Source of the DNA: Suillus spraguei
Taxonomy: Eukaryota; Basidiomycota; Agaricomycetes; Boletales; Suillaceae
Direction: 5' to 3'
Length of the DNA: 64,000 nucleotides
Assembly: GCA_016800925.1 (NCBI GenBank)
Contig: JABCPU010000070.1
Location: 124,001-188,000, forward strand
The first letter of the stretch is position 1, and each line of letters opens with the position of its first letter. The position numbers and the translations under genes are program-made. The notes under the pieces were generated by a model that saw only the letters and a list, made by a program, of their open reading frames with translations, was not told the origin of the DNA and did not search any database. Of the stretch, positions 38,706-49,204 are shown one piece after another.

Positions 38706-39829
38706 AACCATCCATGAATGAATGTCAAGGTATGTTCCGATAGAAGCAAAACGTCATCGGCAGGTTTCGAAATTACACAGTTTGAGAGAAACAGATTCTG
38801 ATTCTATTGTGGAAGCCATCAGGCTAAGACCAGTTACGGTGAATGTCTAAAGAAACATCCACAAGTGAATGTCAAGGTGTGTTCCGGTAGAAAAAAACAT
38901 TATCATAAGTAGGTTTCGAACCTGCAAGACAAACAGATTTTGATTCTGTTGTAGCAACCACCTGAGTTATGATGAATTGCTAAAGAATCTATCCACGAGT
39001 GAATGTCAAGGTGTGTTCCGATAGAAAAAAACGGCATCGTATGCAGGTTTCGAACCTTCACAAACAAATTTTGATTGTGTTGTAGCAACCGCCTGGTCAA
39101 GACCAGTTACGGTGAATTTCTAAAGAATCTATCCACGAGTGAATGCTAAGGGGTGTTCCGATAGAAAAAACCGGCATCGTATGCAGGTTTCGAACCTTCA
39201 CAAACAAATTTTGATTCTGTTGTAGTAATCACCTGGCCAAGACCAGTTACGGTGAATTTCTAAAGAATCCATCGACAAGTGAATGTCAAGGTGTGTTCCG
39301 ATAGAAAAAACGTCGTCGTCGGCAGGTTTCGAACCTGCGCAGTCCAAGACAAACAGATTTTGATTCTGTTGTAGCAACCATTTGGTCAAGACCAGTCACG
39401 ATAGACTTCTAAAGATATCATCCATGAGTGGATATCAAGGTGTGTTTCAATAGAAAAAACCTCGTCATCAGCAGGTTTCGAACTTGCTCAGTCCAAGAGA
39501 AACAGATTTGGATTCTGTTGTACCTTGTCAAGGCCATTCAAGCTGAGCTTCTAAAGGAACCATCCATGAGTGAATATCAAGGTGTGTTCCGATATAAAAA
39601 AACGTCGTGGTTGGCAGGTTTCAGACCTGTACAGTCCAAGAACAACAGATTTTGATTCTGTTGTGGCAACCACCTGGTTAAGAGCTGTTACGGTGAGCTT
39701 CTAAAGAACCATCCGTCAAAGTGTGTTTCGACAGAAAAAAACTGCAGTTCAGCAGGTTTCGAGTCTGCGTAGAAACAGATTTTGATTCCGTGGTGGTAAC
39801 CACACTGGCCAGGCCACTCAACTCTTCCA
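38706..39829 (-). repeat. Array 3: eight tandem tRNA-like units
   Basis: T-arm blocks near 38760, 38910, 39042, 39183, 39322, 39471, 39614 and 39752. Two neighbouring units (39042 and 39183) share a deleted variable arm (CCTTCACAAACAAATTTTG), showing recent unit duplication inside the array. The first unit matches the first unit of array 2, and the last carries the CTGCAGTTCAGCAGG flank of other terminal units. Minus-strand T runs follow each unit. Confidence 0.85.
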
Positions 39830-40500
39830 CCTGACGATATTTCCCAAGTTGAAAACGTATGGGGTCTCTGATTGACACGGCTCGAAAATGGACCATGGAC
39901 AATAAAGTTCTAGTCTGAACGTCTACAAGACAATAAAACAGCCCCGATGAGGGACGAAAACTGAGACAATTCTAATTCATCATCAACAGGTTCAATATGA
40001 TTGACATTACCACAAGTATACATGAAATTTCTAGAAACACAGAAACAAATCAGCAGATATTAAAAAACGAGGACAATGAGACACTGTCACCATCCTGAAG
40101 GCCAGATATAGAGGATTGGAGACGGGAGTCTCGTCTTCTCACAAAACGGTAGCCACGCAGCGATCCAATTCATAGGGAGCGCACGGCAATGGATCAGTGA
40201 GGTCATGGGAATTTCAGTGAAACGTGAACTTGGGCCTAAATGGCCAAGTGAACAAGCAATCAAAGAAGAGACGAGAGAGGAATATAATTCAAGGTCAAAA
40301 GCAACAGACGCAAGACGACCAATTTAGGTGAGGTCTCAGTGTGGTAACACCCACTTCCTTATGGTGACATCTACATGACACATTAGAAATTGTAGCACAG
40401 GGTGTTTGGAGGCCAATGGAAGCACTTACCTCACTAGGAAGGTTCTGAGAAGTGGAAGCCTTGGAAATAGAGAAATAGAGCACGACTTTCCATAATGGTA
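39830..40500 (-). repeat. Tail segment of repeat element copy 3
   Basis: Homologous to the tails of arrays 1 and 4 over most of its length (CAATAAAACAGCCCCGA, TTCAATATGATTGACATTACC, GGAGACGGGAGTCTCGTCTT) and ends GAGGTTCTGAGAAGTGGAAG-like, then directly meets the 3' flank of Cys-rich gene copy A. Confidence 0.75.
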
Positions 40501-40570
40501 CTAGCGAAATATAGAAACATTAGACAAATGATAGTACAAAAAAAAGCTCTGGACCAGCGATTAAAAGTAA

Positions 40571-41942
40571 TCATTGGAAGCCAATATCGTATTCTTCGTG
40601 CCACCAGAGGTTGCAAAGGCTTTCGCATTTGCAGCATGATTTCTCATCAATATTAATATCAATATTAGCGCATTCCTCGCATAGGAAATTTCCACAGCCC
40701 TGGCACCTGAAAAAGGTCTGCTTTACTTCTATTCTTTCTTCATCCTCTTTACAATCTTCACAAAGCCCCTCACGTGAGCACAGCCCGCAAACGCCGATAT
40801 ATGAGCACGCTCGACAGAAACGCCGATAGCACCCAGGGCACGTAAGGATGCCACTAGCAGCACGTTCTGCGGCCTGCGACTCGCAGCCACAGCAAGCCCA
40901 GTACCGACCACATGGACAAGTGAAGTCCTGTGTGATACAATCAGGGCAAGTTGTGGTACCGACACGAGACCAACAATCATCATTACTACAGTGGCGCCCA
41001 TGTCCGCTCGCTTTACTCTTCTCTATACAAGTAGTAGACTGGCAGGATAAGATACGCGGTAGGTGTAATCGGGTTACATCTGTGTCTGGCGAGGAAGGTT
41101 CGGTGCCGCGAGTGTCGCCATTAGAAACTGGGCGCCCAACGCACCACTGAGATTCATCTGAACAGATCCAGCGTGCACATGTGGGACACTTGCCCAGACG
41201 AGGCAGATAGTTTGGCCGCTTCATACATAAAGTACAGAATCTCACGCTGCGATGATTGGAACACTGTACGAGGGGGATAATAGAGGAGGCTTGACAATGC
41301 AAATTGGAGCAGGTAATAATTTTGCATATGTTGCACGATGTCCGCTTTGCTGAGCAGATAGGACAATGTAGGCTGTAATATGAGGGGTTCTTGACGCCAT
41401 CTACATTGATCATACCTTTGTCAACAAGACAGCGATAAAATGCCTGTACTCGGAAAAGGGCAAAATCTGAAATATGCTCAGAACTAGTTAATCACTCGCC
41501 TTGACTCTATTTCTTTTCTGTTCTCGTGCTATCTCAAGGCGATGGGCTGCCTCGCGTTTCTGCATATCGAGCATGTCACTAATATCATGTGGCCAAGAAG
41601 AAAGGGGTCAAATAAAGCATAGTAATTAAAACTCCGATGCTCCTCGACGAGACCATTTCCACTCAGATCAGTACATCAGCAAGTCCTTATGGGCCTAACA
41701 CATACATGGCCGATTGGAAAAACATCATTTTTGATAATGCGTCCTCCGAGTATTCTATGCTCCCTTTGATTATTCAGGTTATGCAATGCATCTACCGCAC
41801 CGCTGATCCTCAGAATTCAATTTCATCGACGGTGGACGGATGGCACTCATCAAGTCTTTCCTATAAGGTACAAGATTCTGGATATGTGCAATCGTCATCC
41901 TCAATCTCCGAGAAGGCGTCAGGAACATCCGTTTCATGATTA
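40571..41942 (-). pseudogene. Cys-rich zinc-binding-type gene, copy A (5' part inverted, middle deleted)
   Basis: The family is not recognised. The minus-strand frame 40571-41413 has many Cx2C pairs (CPICSAKRTSCNICK, CPTCARWIC, CPCGRYWACCGC, CPGCYRRFCRAC, CQGCGNFLCEEC), close to intact copy B. Its C-terminus departs from copy B after CCKCES and ends early. The part corresponding to the N-terminal exon of copy B (MADWKNIIFDNASSE...) lies on the opposite, plus strand at about 41620-41942, and the segment between them in copy B is missing. Minus-strand homology stops at about 41563. The gene is therefore broken by inversion plus deletion. Confidence 0.8.
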
Positions 41943-42574
41943 TTTTAGTCGCACAATAGACCTTATATGCCCGCACTTGAGTCAAGCCGTGAAGTCACTG
42001 TGCACCATGGGAGTCTCACTTCCAAGGAAGAAGCATCTGAGTCCAGACCTGCGATCATAGCACTCACGATGAACTCATGAACCAGAACCGTTCTCTTACA
42101 CATCCCGTAAGATCTTGAACACGAAGTTGGTGTCCTTGCTAAATCTACTTTGTCTCAACCAAATCTTTGTCTAGCGGCAGATACAGTTCACTTTTCCGCA
42201 GCCCTTCCTCGAGTACTATCCTGCAAAGGATAGAAATTGAAAACAAATAAAAAAATTGAACGAACATATGATCTGGTTCGCTGATCATCAACTACAATGA
42301 CAAGAAACGTTCGCAATCACTCACCTCAGCGAACCGTCATTGATGTTGACAACGAACGTCATATTCGTACTTACGACATACAACATCGGGACTATCACTT
42401 TTGTCTCCTTCATATCGACAGAATTTGCAAATGCTTCCGTGGTATTTGCAGCAGAATGTTTCGTCAATATCAGCGCATTCCTTACATAGGAAATATCCAC
42501 AGGCCTGGCACCTGGAAACAGTCTGCTCTACTTCTATTCTTTCTTCATCCTCCTTACAGTCCTCACAAAGCTCA
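41943..42574. repeat. Dispersed repeat R plus truncated 3' end of a fourth Cys-rich gene copy
   Basis: About 41943-42250 matches 48715-49010 and 51025-51300 (TATATGCCCGCACTTGAGTC, GAAGAAGCATCTGAGT, ACACCTCGTAAGAAGATCTTG-like). About 42265-42574 matches the 3' end of copy C (about 49230-49530) on the same strand, including CTGGCACCTGGAAACAGTC. It breaks off abruptly where the extended head of element 4 begins. Confidence 0.75.
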
Positions 42575-43095
42575 TGACGACTTGAAAGTTGAAAGAGACC
42601 CCTTCACCTGAATATAGCTGAGACCTGAGTCATTGGAGGCACCAGGACTAATATCTTCTAAGCCTGATTGACCCATCTGCCTATATTCTTCTGGGCGCAA
42701 ATCATGTAAACGTCGTGAAGTACTACCTTGAACAGGACATGATTGGAAACAGACACAAGAGTATGTAAATTGAACGAACATTTGATCTAATTCACTGAGC
42801 AGAATCAACGACCCTTGGCTCAATAGACTATGAGGTATGAAAGGCCAGACCACCAGACACTCTGTGCAGTGGTCCACATATCAGCGCCTGATATTGCATA
42901 CATGTCTACAGACGTCAATTCATCCAATATGTAATTGACTAAGCCCGAAGAGGAACTACACAAAACCTGCGGCAGCCTCACGACACGATGTAATTAGTGT
43001 TTCAAACGTGTGTCCGAAGGCACGACTCGCCATGAAGTAATATTAATGTTGCGACAACAATTTGTACGGGGGATAGGACCAGTTAATATAAATCT
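42575..43095. repeat. Extended head of repeat element copy 4
   Basis: Matches 38390-38705, with an internal extra segment around 42700-42830 (AAACAGACACAAGAGTATG). The junction at 42575 interrupts a Cys-rich gene fragment, so this is an insertion or recombination edge. Confidence 0.75.
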
Positions 43096-44204
43096 CAATG
43101 AGTGAATGTCAACGTGTGATCCGATAGAAAAAAACATCGTCATCAGCAGGTTTCGAACCTGCACAGTCCAAGAGAAACAGATTTTGATTCTGTTTTAGCA
43201 ACCACCTGGTTGAGACCTGTTATGGTGAACTTCTAAAGAAACCATTCATGAGTGAATATCAAGGTGTGTTCTGATAGAAAAAACCTCGTCATCGGCAGGT
43301 TTTGAACCTGCACAGTCCAAGAGAAGCAGATTTTGATTCTGTTGTAGCAACCAGACCAGTCACGATGGACTTCTAAAGATACTATCCATGAGTGAATATC
43401 AAGGTGTGTTTCAATAGAAAAAACCTCGTCATCGGCAGGGATTTTAATTCTGTTGTAGCAACCACCTTATTAAGACCAGTTACAGCGAACTTCTAAAGGA
43501 ACCATACGTGAGTGAATATCAAAGTGTTTCGATAGAAAAAAGCTCCTAAGTCGTCAGCAGGTTTCGAACCTGTACAGTCCAAGATTTTGATTCTGTTGCA
43601 GTAACCTGGTTATGTTACAGCGAACTTCTAAAGAAACCATCAATGAATGAATATCAAGTGGTGTTCCGATAGAAAAAAAATGTCATCGGTTGGTTTCGAA
43701 CATGCACAGTCCAAGAGAAACAGATTTTGATTCTGTTGTAGCAACTACCTGGTTAAGACCTGTTGGGTGAACTTCTAAGGAAACCCTCCATGAGCGAATA
43801 TCGAGGTATGCTGCGACAGAAAAAACCTCGTTATCAGCAAGTTTCGAACTTGCAAAGTCCAAGAGAAACAGATTTTGATTCTGTTGTATCAACCACCTGA
43901 CTAAGACCATTTACGCTGGATTTCTAAAGGAGCCGTCCATAAGTGAATATCAAGGTGTGTTCCGATAAAAAAACCTCGTCATCGGCAGGTTTCAAACCTG
44001 CACAGTCCAAGAGAAACAGATTTTGATTCTGTTGTGCCGACCACCTGGTTAAGAGCTGTTACGGTGAACTTCAAAGAACCATCCATGAATGAATGTCAAA
44101 GTGTGTTCCAATAGAAAAAAACTGCAGTTCAGCAGGTTTCGAACCTGCATAGTCCAAGAGAAACAGATTTTGATTCCGTTGTGGTAACCGCACTGGCCAG
44201 GCTA
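43096..44204 (-). repeat. Array 4: eight tandem tRNA-like units, one truncated
   Basis: T-arm blocks near 43146, 43295, 43433 (T-arm partly deleted), 43557, 43689, 43836, 43984 and 44132. The unit at 43984 fits the array-wide consensus well. The last unit has the conserved terminal flank CTGCAGTTCAGCAGG and CACTGGCCAGGC. T runs on the minus strand follow the units. Confidence 0.85.
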
Positions 44205-44905
44205 CTTAACTCTTCCACCTGACGAGATTTAGATTTATTGTTTCTTCTATATAAATTTCTAAAAGATTTCCCAAGTTGAAAATGTATGGAGTCTCTGATC
44301 GACATGGCTCGAAAAGATGATATGGACCATGGACAATAAAGTTCTAGTCTGAACGTCTACAAACAATAAAACAGCCCCGACGAGGGAATTCATCATCAAC
44401 AGGTTCAATATGATTGACATTACCACAAGTATACATGGAATTTCTAGAAACCCAGAAACAAATCAGCAGATCTTAAAAACGAGGACAATGAAACACTGTC
44501 ACCACCTTGAAGGCCAGACATAGAGGATTGGAGACGGGAGTCTCGTCTTCTCACAAAACGGTGGCCACGCAGCAATCCAGTTCATAGGAGCGCACGGCAA
44601 TGGATCATTGAGGCCATGGAAATTTCAGTGGAACGTGAACTTGGGCCTAAATGGTCGAGTAAACAAGCAATCAAAGAAGAGACGAGAGAGGAATATAATT
44701 CAAGGTCAAAAGCAACAGACACAGGACGACCAATTTAGGTGAGGTCTCAGTGGTAACACCCACTCCCTTATGGTGGCATCTACATGACACATTAGAAATT
44801 GTCGCACAGGGTGTTTGGAGGCCAATGGAAGCACTTACCTCACTAGGAAGGTTCTGAGAAGTGGAAGCCTTGGAAATAGAGAAATAGAGCATGACTTTCC
44901 ATAAT
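44205..44905 (-). repeat. Tail segment of repeat element copy 4
   Basis: Closely similar to the tail of copy 3, including CACTCCCTTATGG, GGCAATGGATCATTGAGGCC and the terminal GAGGTTCTGAG; it likewise runs straight into a Cys-rich gene 3' flank. A small AT-rich insert is present near 44225-44265. Confidence 0.75.
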
Positions 44906-45118
44906 GGTACTAGCGGAATATAGAAACATTAGACAAATGATAGTACAAAAAAAAGCTCTGGACCAGCGATGCGCTGAATTAATAAAAGTAATCATCGGAA
45001 GCCACATCCTCGTCATCGTAAGCCGTATACTCGCCACATAAAGATATCTCTTCGTCGGAGCATGACTGTGTTAGTGTATAGGATCATCAACTCCGATGAC
45101 AAAAAGAAACGTTCACAA

Positions 45119-46551
45119 TCAATCACTCGCCTCAGATAAAAAAGGGATGTGATGTCGATGAAGAGCCTTAACGCACTTGCGACATAAGACATCAGGATCA
45201 TCACTATCGTCTTCTTCGTACTGACAGAGTTTGCAAACGCTTCCGTCGCATCTGCAGCATGATTTCTCATCACTATCAGCGCATTCCTCGCATAGGAAAT
45301 TTCCACAGCCCTGGCACCTGAAAACGGTCTGCTTTACTTCTATTCTTTCTTCATCCTCTTTACAATCTTCACAAAGCCCTTCACGTGAGCACAGCTCGCA
45401 AACGCCGATATATGAACACGCTCGACAGAAATGCTGATAGCACCCAGGGCACGTATGAATGCCTTTAGCAGCATGTTCTACAGCCTGCGACTCACAGCCA
45501 CAGCAAGCCCAGTACCGACCACATGGACAAGTGAAGTCCTGTGTGATACAATCAGGGCAAGCTGTGGTACCGTCACGAGACCAACAAGCATCATTGCTAC
45601 AGCGGCGCCCATGTCCGCTCGCTTTACTCTTCTCTATACAGGTAGTAGACTTGCAAGATAAGGTCCGCGGCGGGTGTAATCGGGTTACATCGGTGTTCGG
45701 CGAGGAAGGTCCGGTGCCGCGAGTGTCGCCATAAGAAACTGGGCGCCCAACGCACCACTGAAATTCATCTGAACAGAACCAGCGTGCACATGTGGGACAC
45801 TTGCCCAGACGAGGCAGATAGTCTGGACGCTTCATACATGAAGTACATAATTTCGTGCTGTGATGATTGGAACACCGTACGATGGGGATAGTAGAGGAGG
45901 CTTGACAATCGAAATTGGAGCAGGAGATAACTTTGCATATGTTGCACGATGTCCACTTTGCTGAGCAGATAGGACAATATAGACTGTCATATGATAAGTT
46001 CTTGATGCCATCTTCATTGATCAGACCTTCATCAACAAGACAGCGATAAAATGTCTGCACTCGGAAAAGGGTAAAATCTAAAATATGCTCAGAACTAATT
46101 GATCACTCGCCTTGACTCTATTTCTTTGCTGTTCTCGTGCCATCTCAAGGCGATGGGCTGCCTCGCGTTTCTGCGTCTCTTGTCCTTCCCATTTCGCTCG
46201 AACAGTCCTCCCCACGTAATCTCTTAGTTCCTTAATGACAGGGATAATCTCCTGGGGCACCGAAAGATGATGATCGTGGAGTTTGTCATGGACATGCATG
46301 GTGTACAAATTAATCATGAAACGGGTGTTCCTGACGCCTTCTCGGAGATTGAGGATGACGATTGATGGCACATATCCAGAATCTTGTACCTTATAGGAAA
46401 GGCTTAATGAGTGCCATTCGTCCACCGTCGATGGAATTGGGTTCTGAGGATCAGCGGTGCGGTAGATGCATTGCATAACCTGAACAACCAAAGGGAGCAT
46501 AGAATGCTCGGAGGACGCATTATCAAAAATGATGTTCTTCCAATCGGCCAT
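45119..46551 (-). CDS. Cys-rich zinc-binding-type protein, copy B (the intact copy)
   Basis: The family is not recognised. The ATG at 46551 starts MADWKNIIFDN, an N-terminal domain of about 150 residues without cysteines that ends in a charged helix (EAAHRLEMAREQQRN). A short intron near 46079-46109 joins it to the Cys-rich part, where about twenty Cx2C pairs occur: CPICSAKWTSCNICK, CPTCARWFC, CPDC, CPCGRYWACCGC, CPGCYQHFCRACSYIGVCELC, CKLC. This suggests several treble-clef or RING-like zinc sites and protein binding or ubiquitin ligation, but no known domain order was identified. It ends LSEASD before 45119. An upstream minus-strand frame (46620-46680, MLLDEIRDN) resembles the N-terminus of copy A and may be an extra exon. 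The tail of repeat element 4 lies directly downstream. Confidence 0.6.
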
Positions 46552-46721
46552 GTTGGCGAAAGCCAATATGTGTTAGGCCCATCAAATTTAAAGGACTTGC
46601 TGATGTACTGATCTGAGTGGAACTGGGAAGTCAGATTGTCTCGTATTTCGTCGAGGAGCATCGGAGTTTTAATTACTGTGCTACGGCTTGGACATGGTGA
46701 ACTGAGCAAAATGTTTGACAT

Positions 46722-48028
46722 GAATCAATGAAGCGGATTTTGGATCTATACTGGTCTACCGACAAAAGATGTGACACGCTCTAATATTGAAATGACGCTA
46801 ATACTTGATTTTCACAGTTTAAGCCATAATTTAGTATCAGACTAATCTTTTACCGCCAAAGCCTTCAGGGCCTGACGTCAAGGCACGTGGTTTTCGGATT
46901 GCCGTTGCACGTACCATGTCCACTGATTGTTCCGTGCTTTATCTATGTCACAACAGCTCGCAGAAATTTTGATGGACGAAATGTTCACTAAAGTGCACTA
47001 ACATGGAGTTTCGGAGGCAAAGATAATTGACTCGCCCTATTTTTGTTTCCCAGGCTATTTGCAAGTAGTTCAGAGGCGGTCACCTCTTTCAACTTCCGAT
47101 GCGCACTAGCTAGAAGGACAGCGGAGTCACCCCGTGCTATGAACGAGATGATGATCGGATCTCTTCAAAGACTTCAGTGCCACGTGTGCGCAGTGCATCT
47201 AGCGACTGTTAGTAATTTCAATAAAATTAAGTATACGTACCTGCACTATGAACGAGCACAGCTGGAATGTATGCATAATGATCGGATCACTCAATCACTT
47301 TCAAAGACCTCAGTGCCGCCCTGCGCAGTGCGTCTGACTGTTAGGAATGACCAATCCTCGTGTAATAACATCGGTCCCCGTGTAATTTTTGGCAAGGTAT
47401 CCGGTGGCTGTCAGAGGACGCGTTGTGGCGTTGCAAGTGGTTATAATTATATCGTATGTCTTGTCTGAATCCCAGATGACTTAATTTGATAGAGTAAAGT
47501 CTGTTGATGCAACGGAACAGTCAGGGACCAAATTACCAGTATAATACTACTGACGAAGGCTCAAGAGTCAAACAACATTGCACCCTATCCCGAATTCGAG
47601 GCGAGCATCCCCATATCATTTTGACATCAGATGATACTTCAACAATACGACATAAAGACCGAAATAACTCACAAAAGACATGCACGTATATCATTGTGTC
47701 ATGACAAGACCATTGATTTGATACGTAATCCCTGCGCATCATGTGGAGGGATGCGCAACATCCAAAGATCAATCCTCTAGCCTCGTATGCACCTTGGCCG
47801 TCGAACGCCGCCTCCATCCGCAGGTGGAGTATTGCCATCTTGATGGGAATGCCATGCAATTTAATGTAAGGTAACCTGTCATAGCTTGTCCTACGTTGGA
47901 CATGAAATACAAGAATGCATCGTTGTCTGAAGCATGCCGGAGCTGCAGTATAAAGGCGAGAGGATATCGTTAGATTTCCACTCAACTCAATATCATCAAC
48001 AAACCTTAGTACTCTCCTCACCACAAAC
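46722..48028. other. Intergenic region upstream of the small secreted protein gene
   Basis: No gene supported. A direct near-repeat is visible: CGAACGAGCACAGCTGGAATG-like and GATCGGATC..CTTCAAAGAC..CAGTGCC(A/G)C blocks around 47150-47215 recur at about 47275-47335. Confidence 0.45.
47949..47954 (+). promoter_or_regulatory. TATA box of the small secreted protein gene
   Basis: TATAAA, about 80 nt before the start codon at 48029. Confidence 0.5.
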
Positions 48029-48340
48029 ATGAAATCCATCTCACTCGCTTCTATGATCGTAGCTGTTGCAGTAATGGCTGGTGTAGCCACTGCGTACGAC
48101 CCTATCGGCCAGACTTGTGACACCCCAGGTAAGTGCTCTTGCTAATTATCATGTGTTTCAGTTTGTGCGAATACTGAACTATTACTTGCAGGTGGTTATG
48201 AGTGCGCAAACGACGCAAACATCAACGGCGGGAATGCGTTCATTTATGAATGTGATTCGACCGGCGAGTTCGTGTACGTTGCAGGCTGCGCCTGCCCCAG
48301 CTGTTGCGTTTCTGAGGCCAGTGGTGCGTACTGTACGTAA
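48029..48340 (+). CDS. Small secreted cysteine-rich protein
   Basis: About 82 residues. The first exon (48029 to about 48129) encodes a signal peptide (MKSISLASMIVAVAVMAG..ATA) and the start of the mature protein, YDPIGQTCDTP. The intron has GTAAGT and TTGCAG ends, and the second exon finishes with ACPSCC and AYCT before TAA 48338-48340. The mature chain has eight cysteines in about 60 residues, consistent with four disulfides. No known family was recognised; hydrophobin is excluded because the paired-cysteine spacing does not fit. Such proteins are often secreted during development or host contact; no toxic activity is implied by the sequence. Confidence 0.75.
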
Positions 48341-48599
48341 AAGCAAGAGGTGACTACAGTTTTCCTTGATGCCTCTTGAATGGGTGCTGATGTTGCTTTC
48401 ATTTGGCAATAGAGGTTGTGCATAGAGTGACTAGTGATATGCGAGAGATCGTGGTAAAGGAGTGTTATAGTAGTCTGGTCCATCGGAAATCAGGTGCTGT
48501 GTATTATGTAATGTCGTGCGTGCCAATTTGAGCATTTCGCCACTGCAATTTGGCACTTCTAAAGTCAGTACTTCGAACCCAGAGTTTAACACCAACGCA

Positions 48600-49010
48600 G
48601 TAGCTTTTCACCGAGTGCTTCCCGCGTCTATCTTGCAATTGACAGACAGCTCGGCGAGTTCCCGTCAGATTTTCTTTATTTGACACATGATATCTATTCT
48701 AGTAGTGAATATTATTTCAGTCGCACTACAGACCTTATATGCCCGCACTTGAGTCAGGCCGTGAAGTCACTGTGCATCATGGGAGTCTCACTTCCGAGGA
48801 AGAAGCATCTGAGTGCAGACCTGCGATCATAACACACACAATGAACTCACGAACCAGAACCGTTCTCTTACACACCTCGTAAGAAGATCTTGAACATAAA
48901 ATTAAGGTTATTGCTGATTCTACTTTGTTTTAACTAAATATCCTCTGCTTAGCAGCGGATACAGTCCACTTTGCCGCGGCCTCCCTCGAGTACTACTCTT
49001 CAAAGGACAG
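48600..49010. repeat. Dispersed repeat R, copy left of Cys-rich gene C
   Basis: Matches 50905-51300 in the same orientation (GTGCTTCCCGCGTCTATCTTGCA, ATATGATATCTATT, CGCACTTGAGTC, GAAGAAGCATC), and its second half matches 41943-42250. Together with the right copy it brackets Cys-rich gene C as direct repeats. Confidence 0.75.
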
Positions 49011-49204
49011 AAATTAGAAACAAACAAAAACTTGAATGAACATATGATCTGATTCACTGAGCAGAATCGACGACCCTTGGCTCGACAGACTATGAGGGCA
49101 CTAGCGGAATATAGACATAATATAAAGAACATTTCTGTACCAGCGATGTGCGGTATCAATCAGAAGTCATATCCTCGTCATCGTCATCGTAATCTAATTC
49201 CTCT

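Noticed and set aside
13020..44204. Array units as functional tRNA-Leu genes
   Set aside because: The acceptor stem does not pair, the D-arm is irregular, and anticodon loops and T-arms are mutated in several units.
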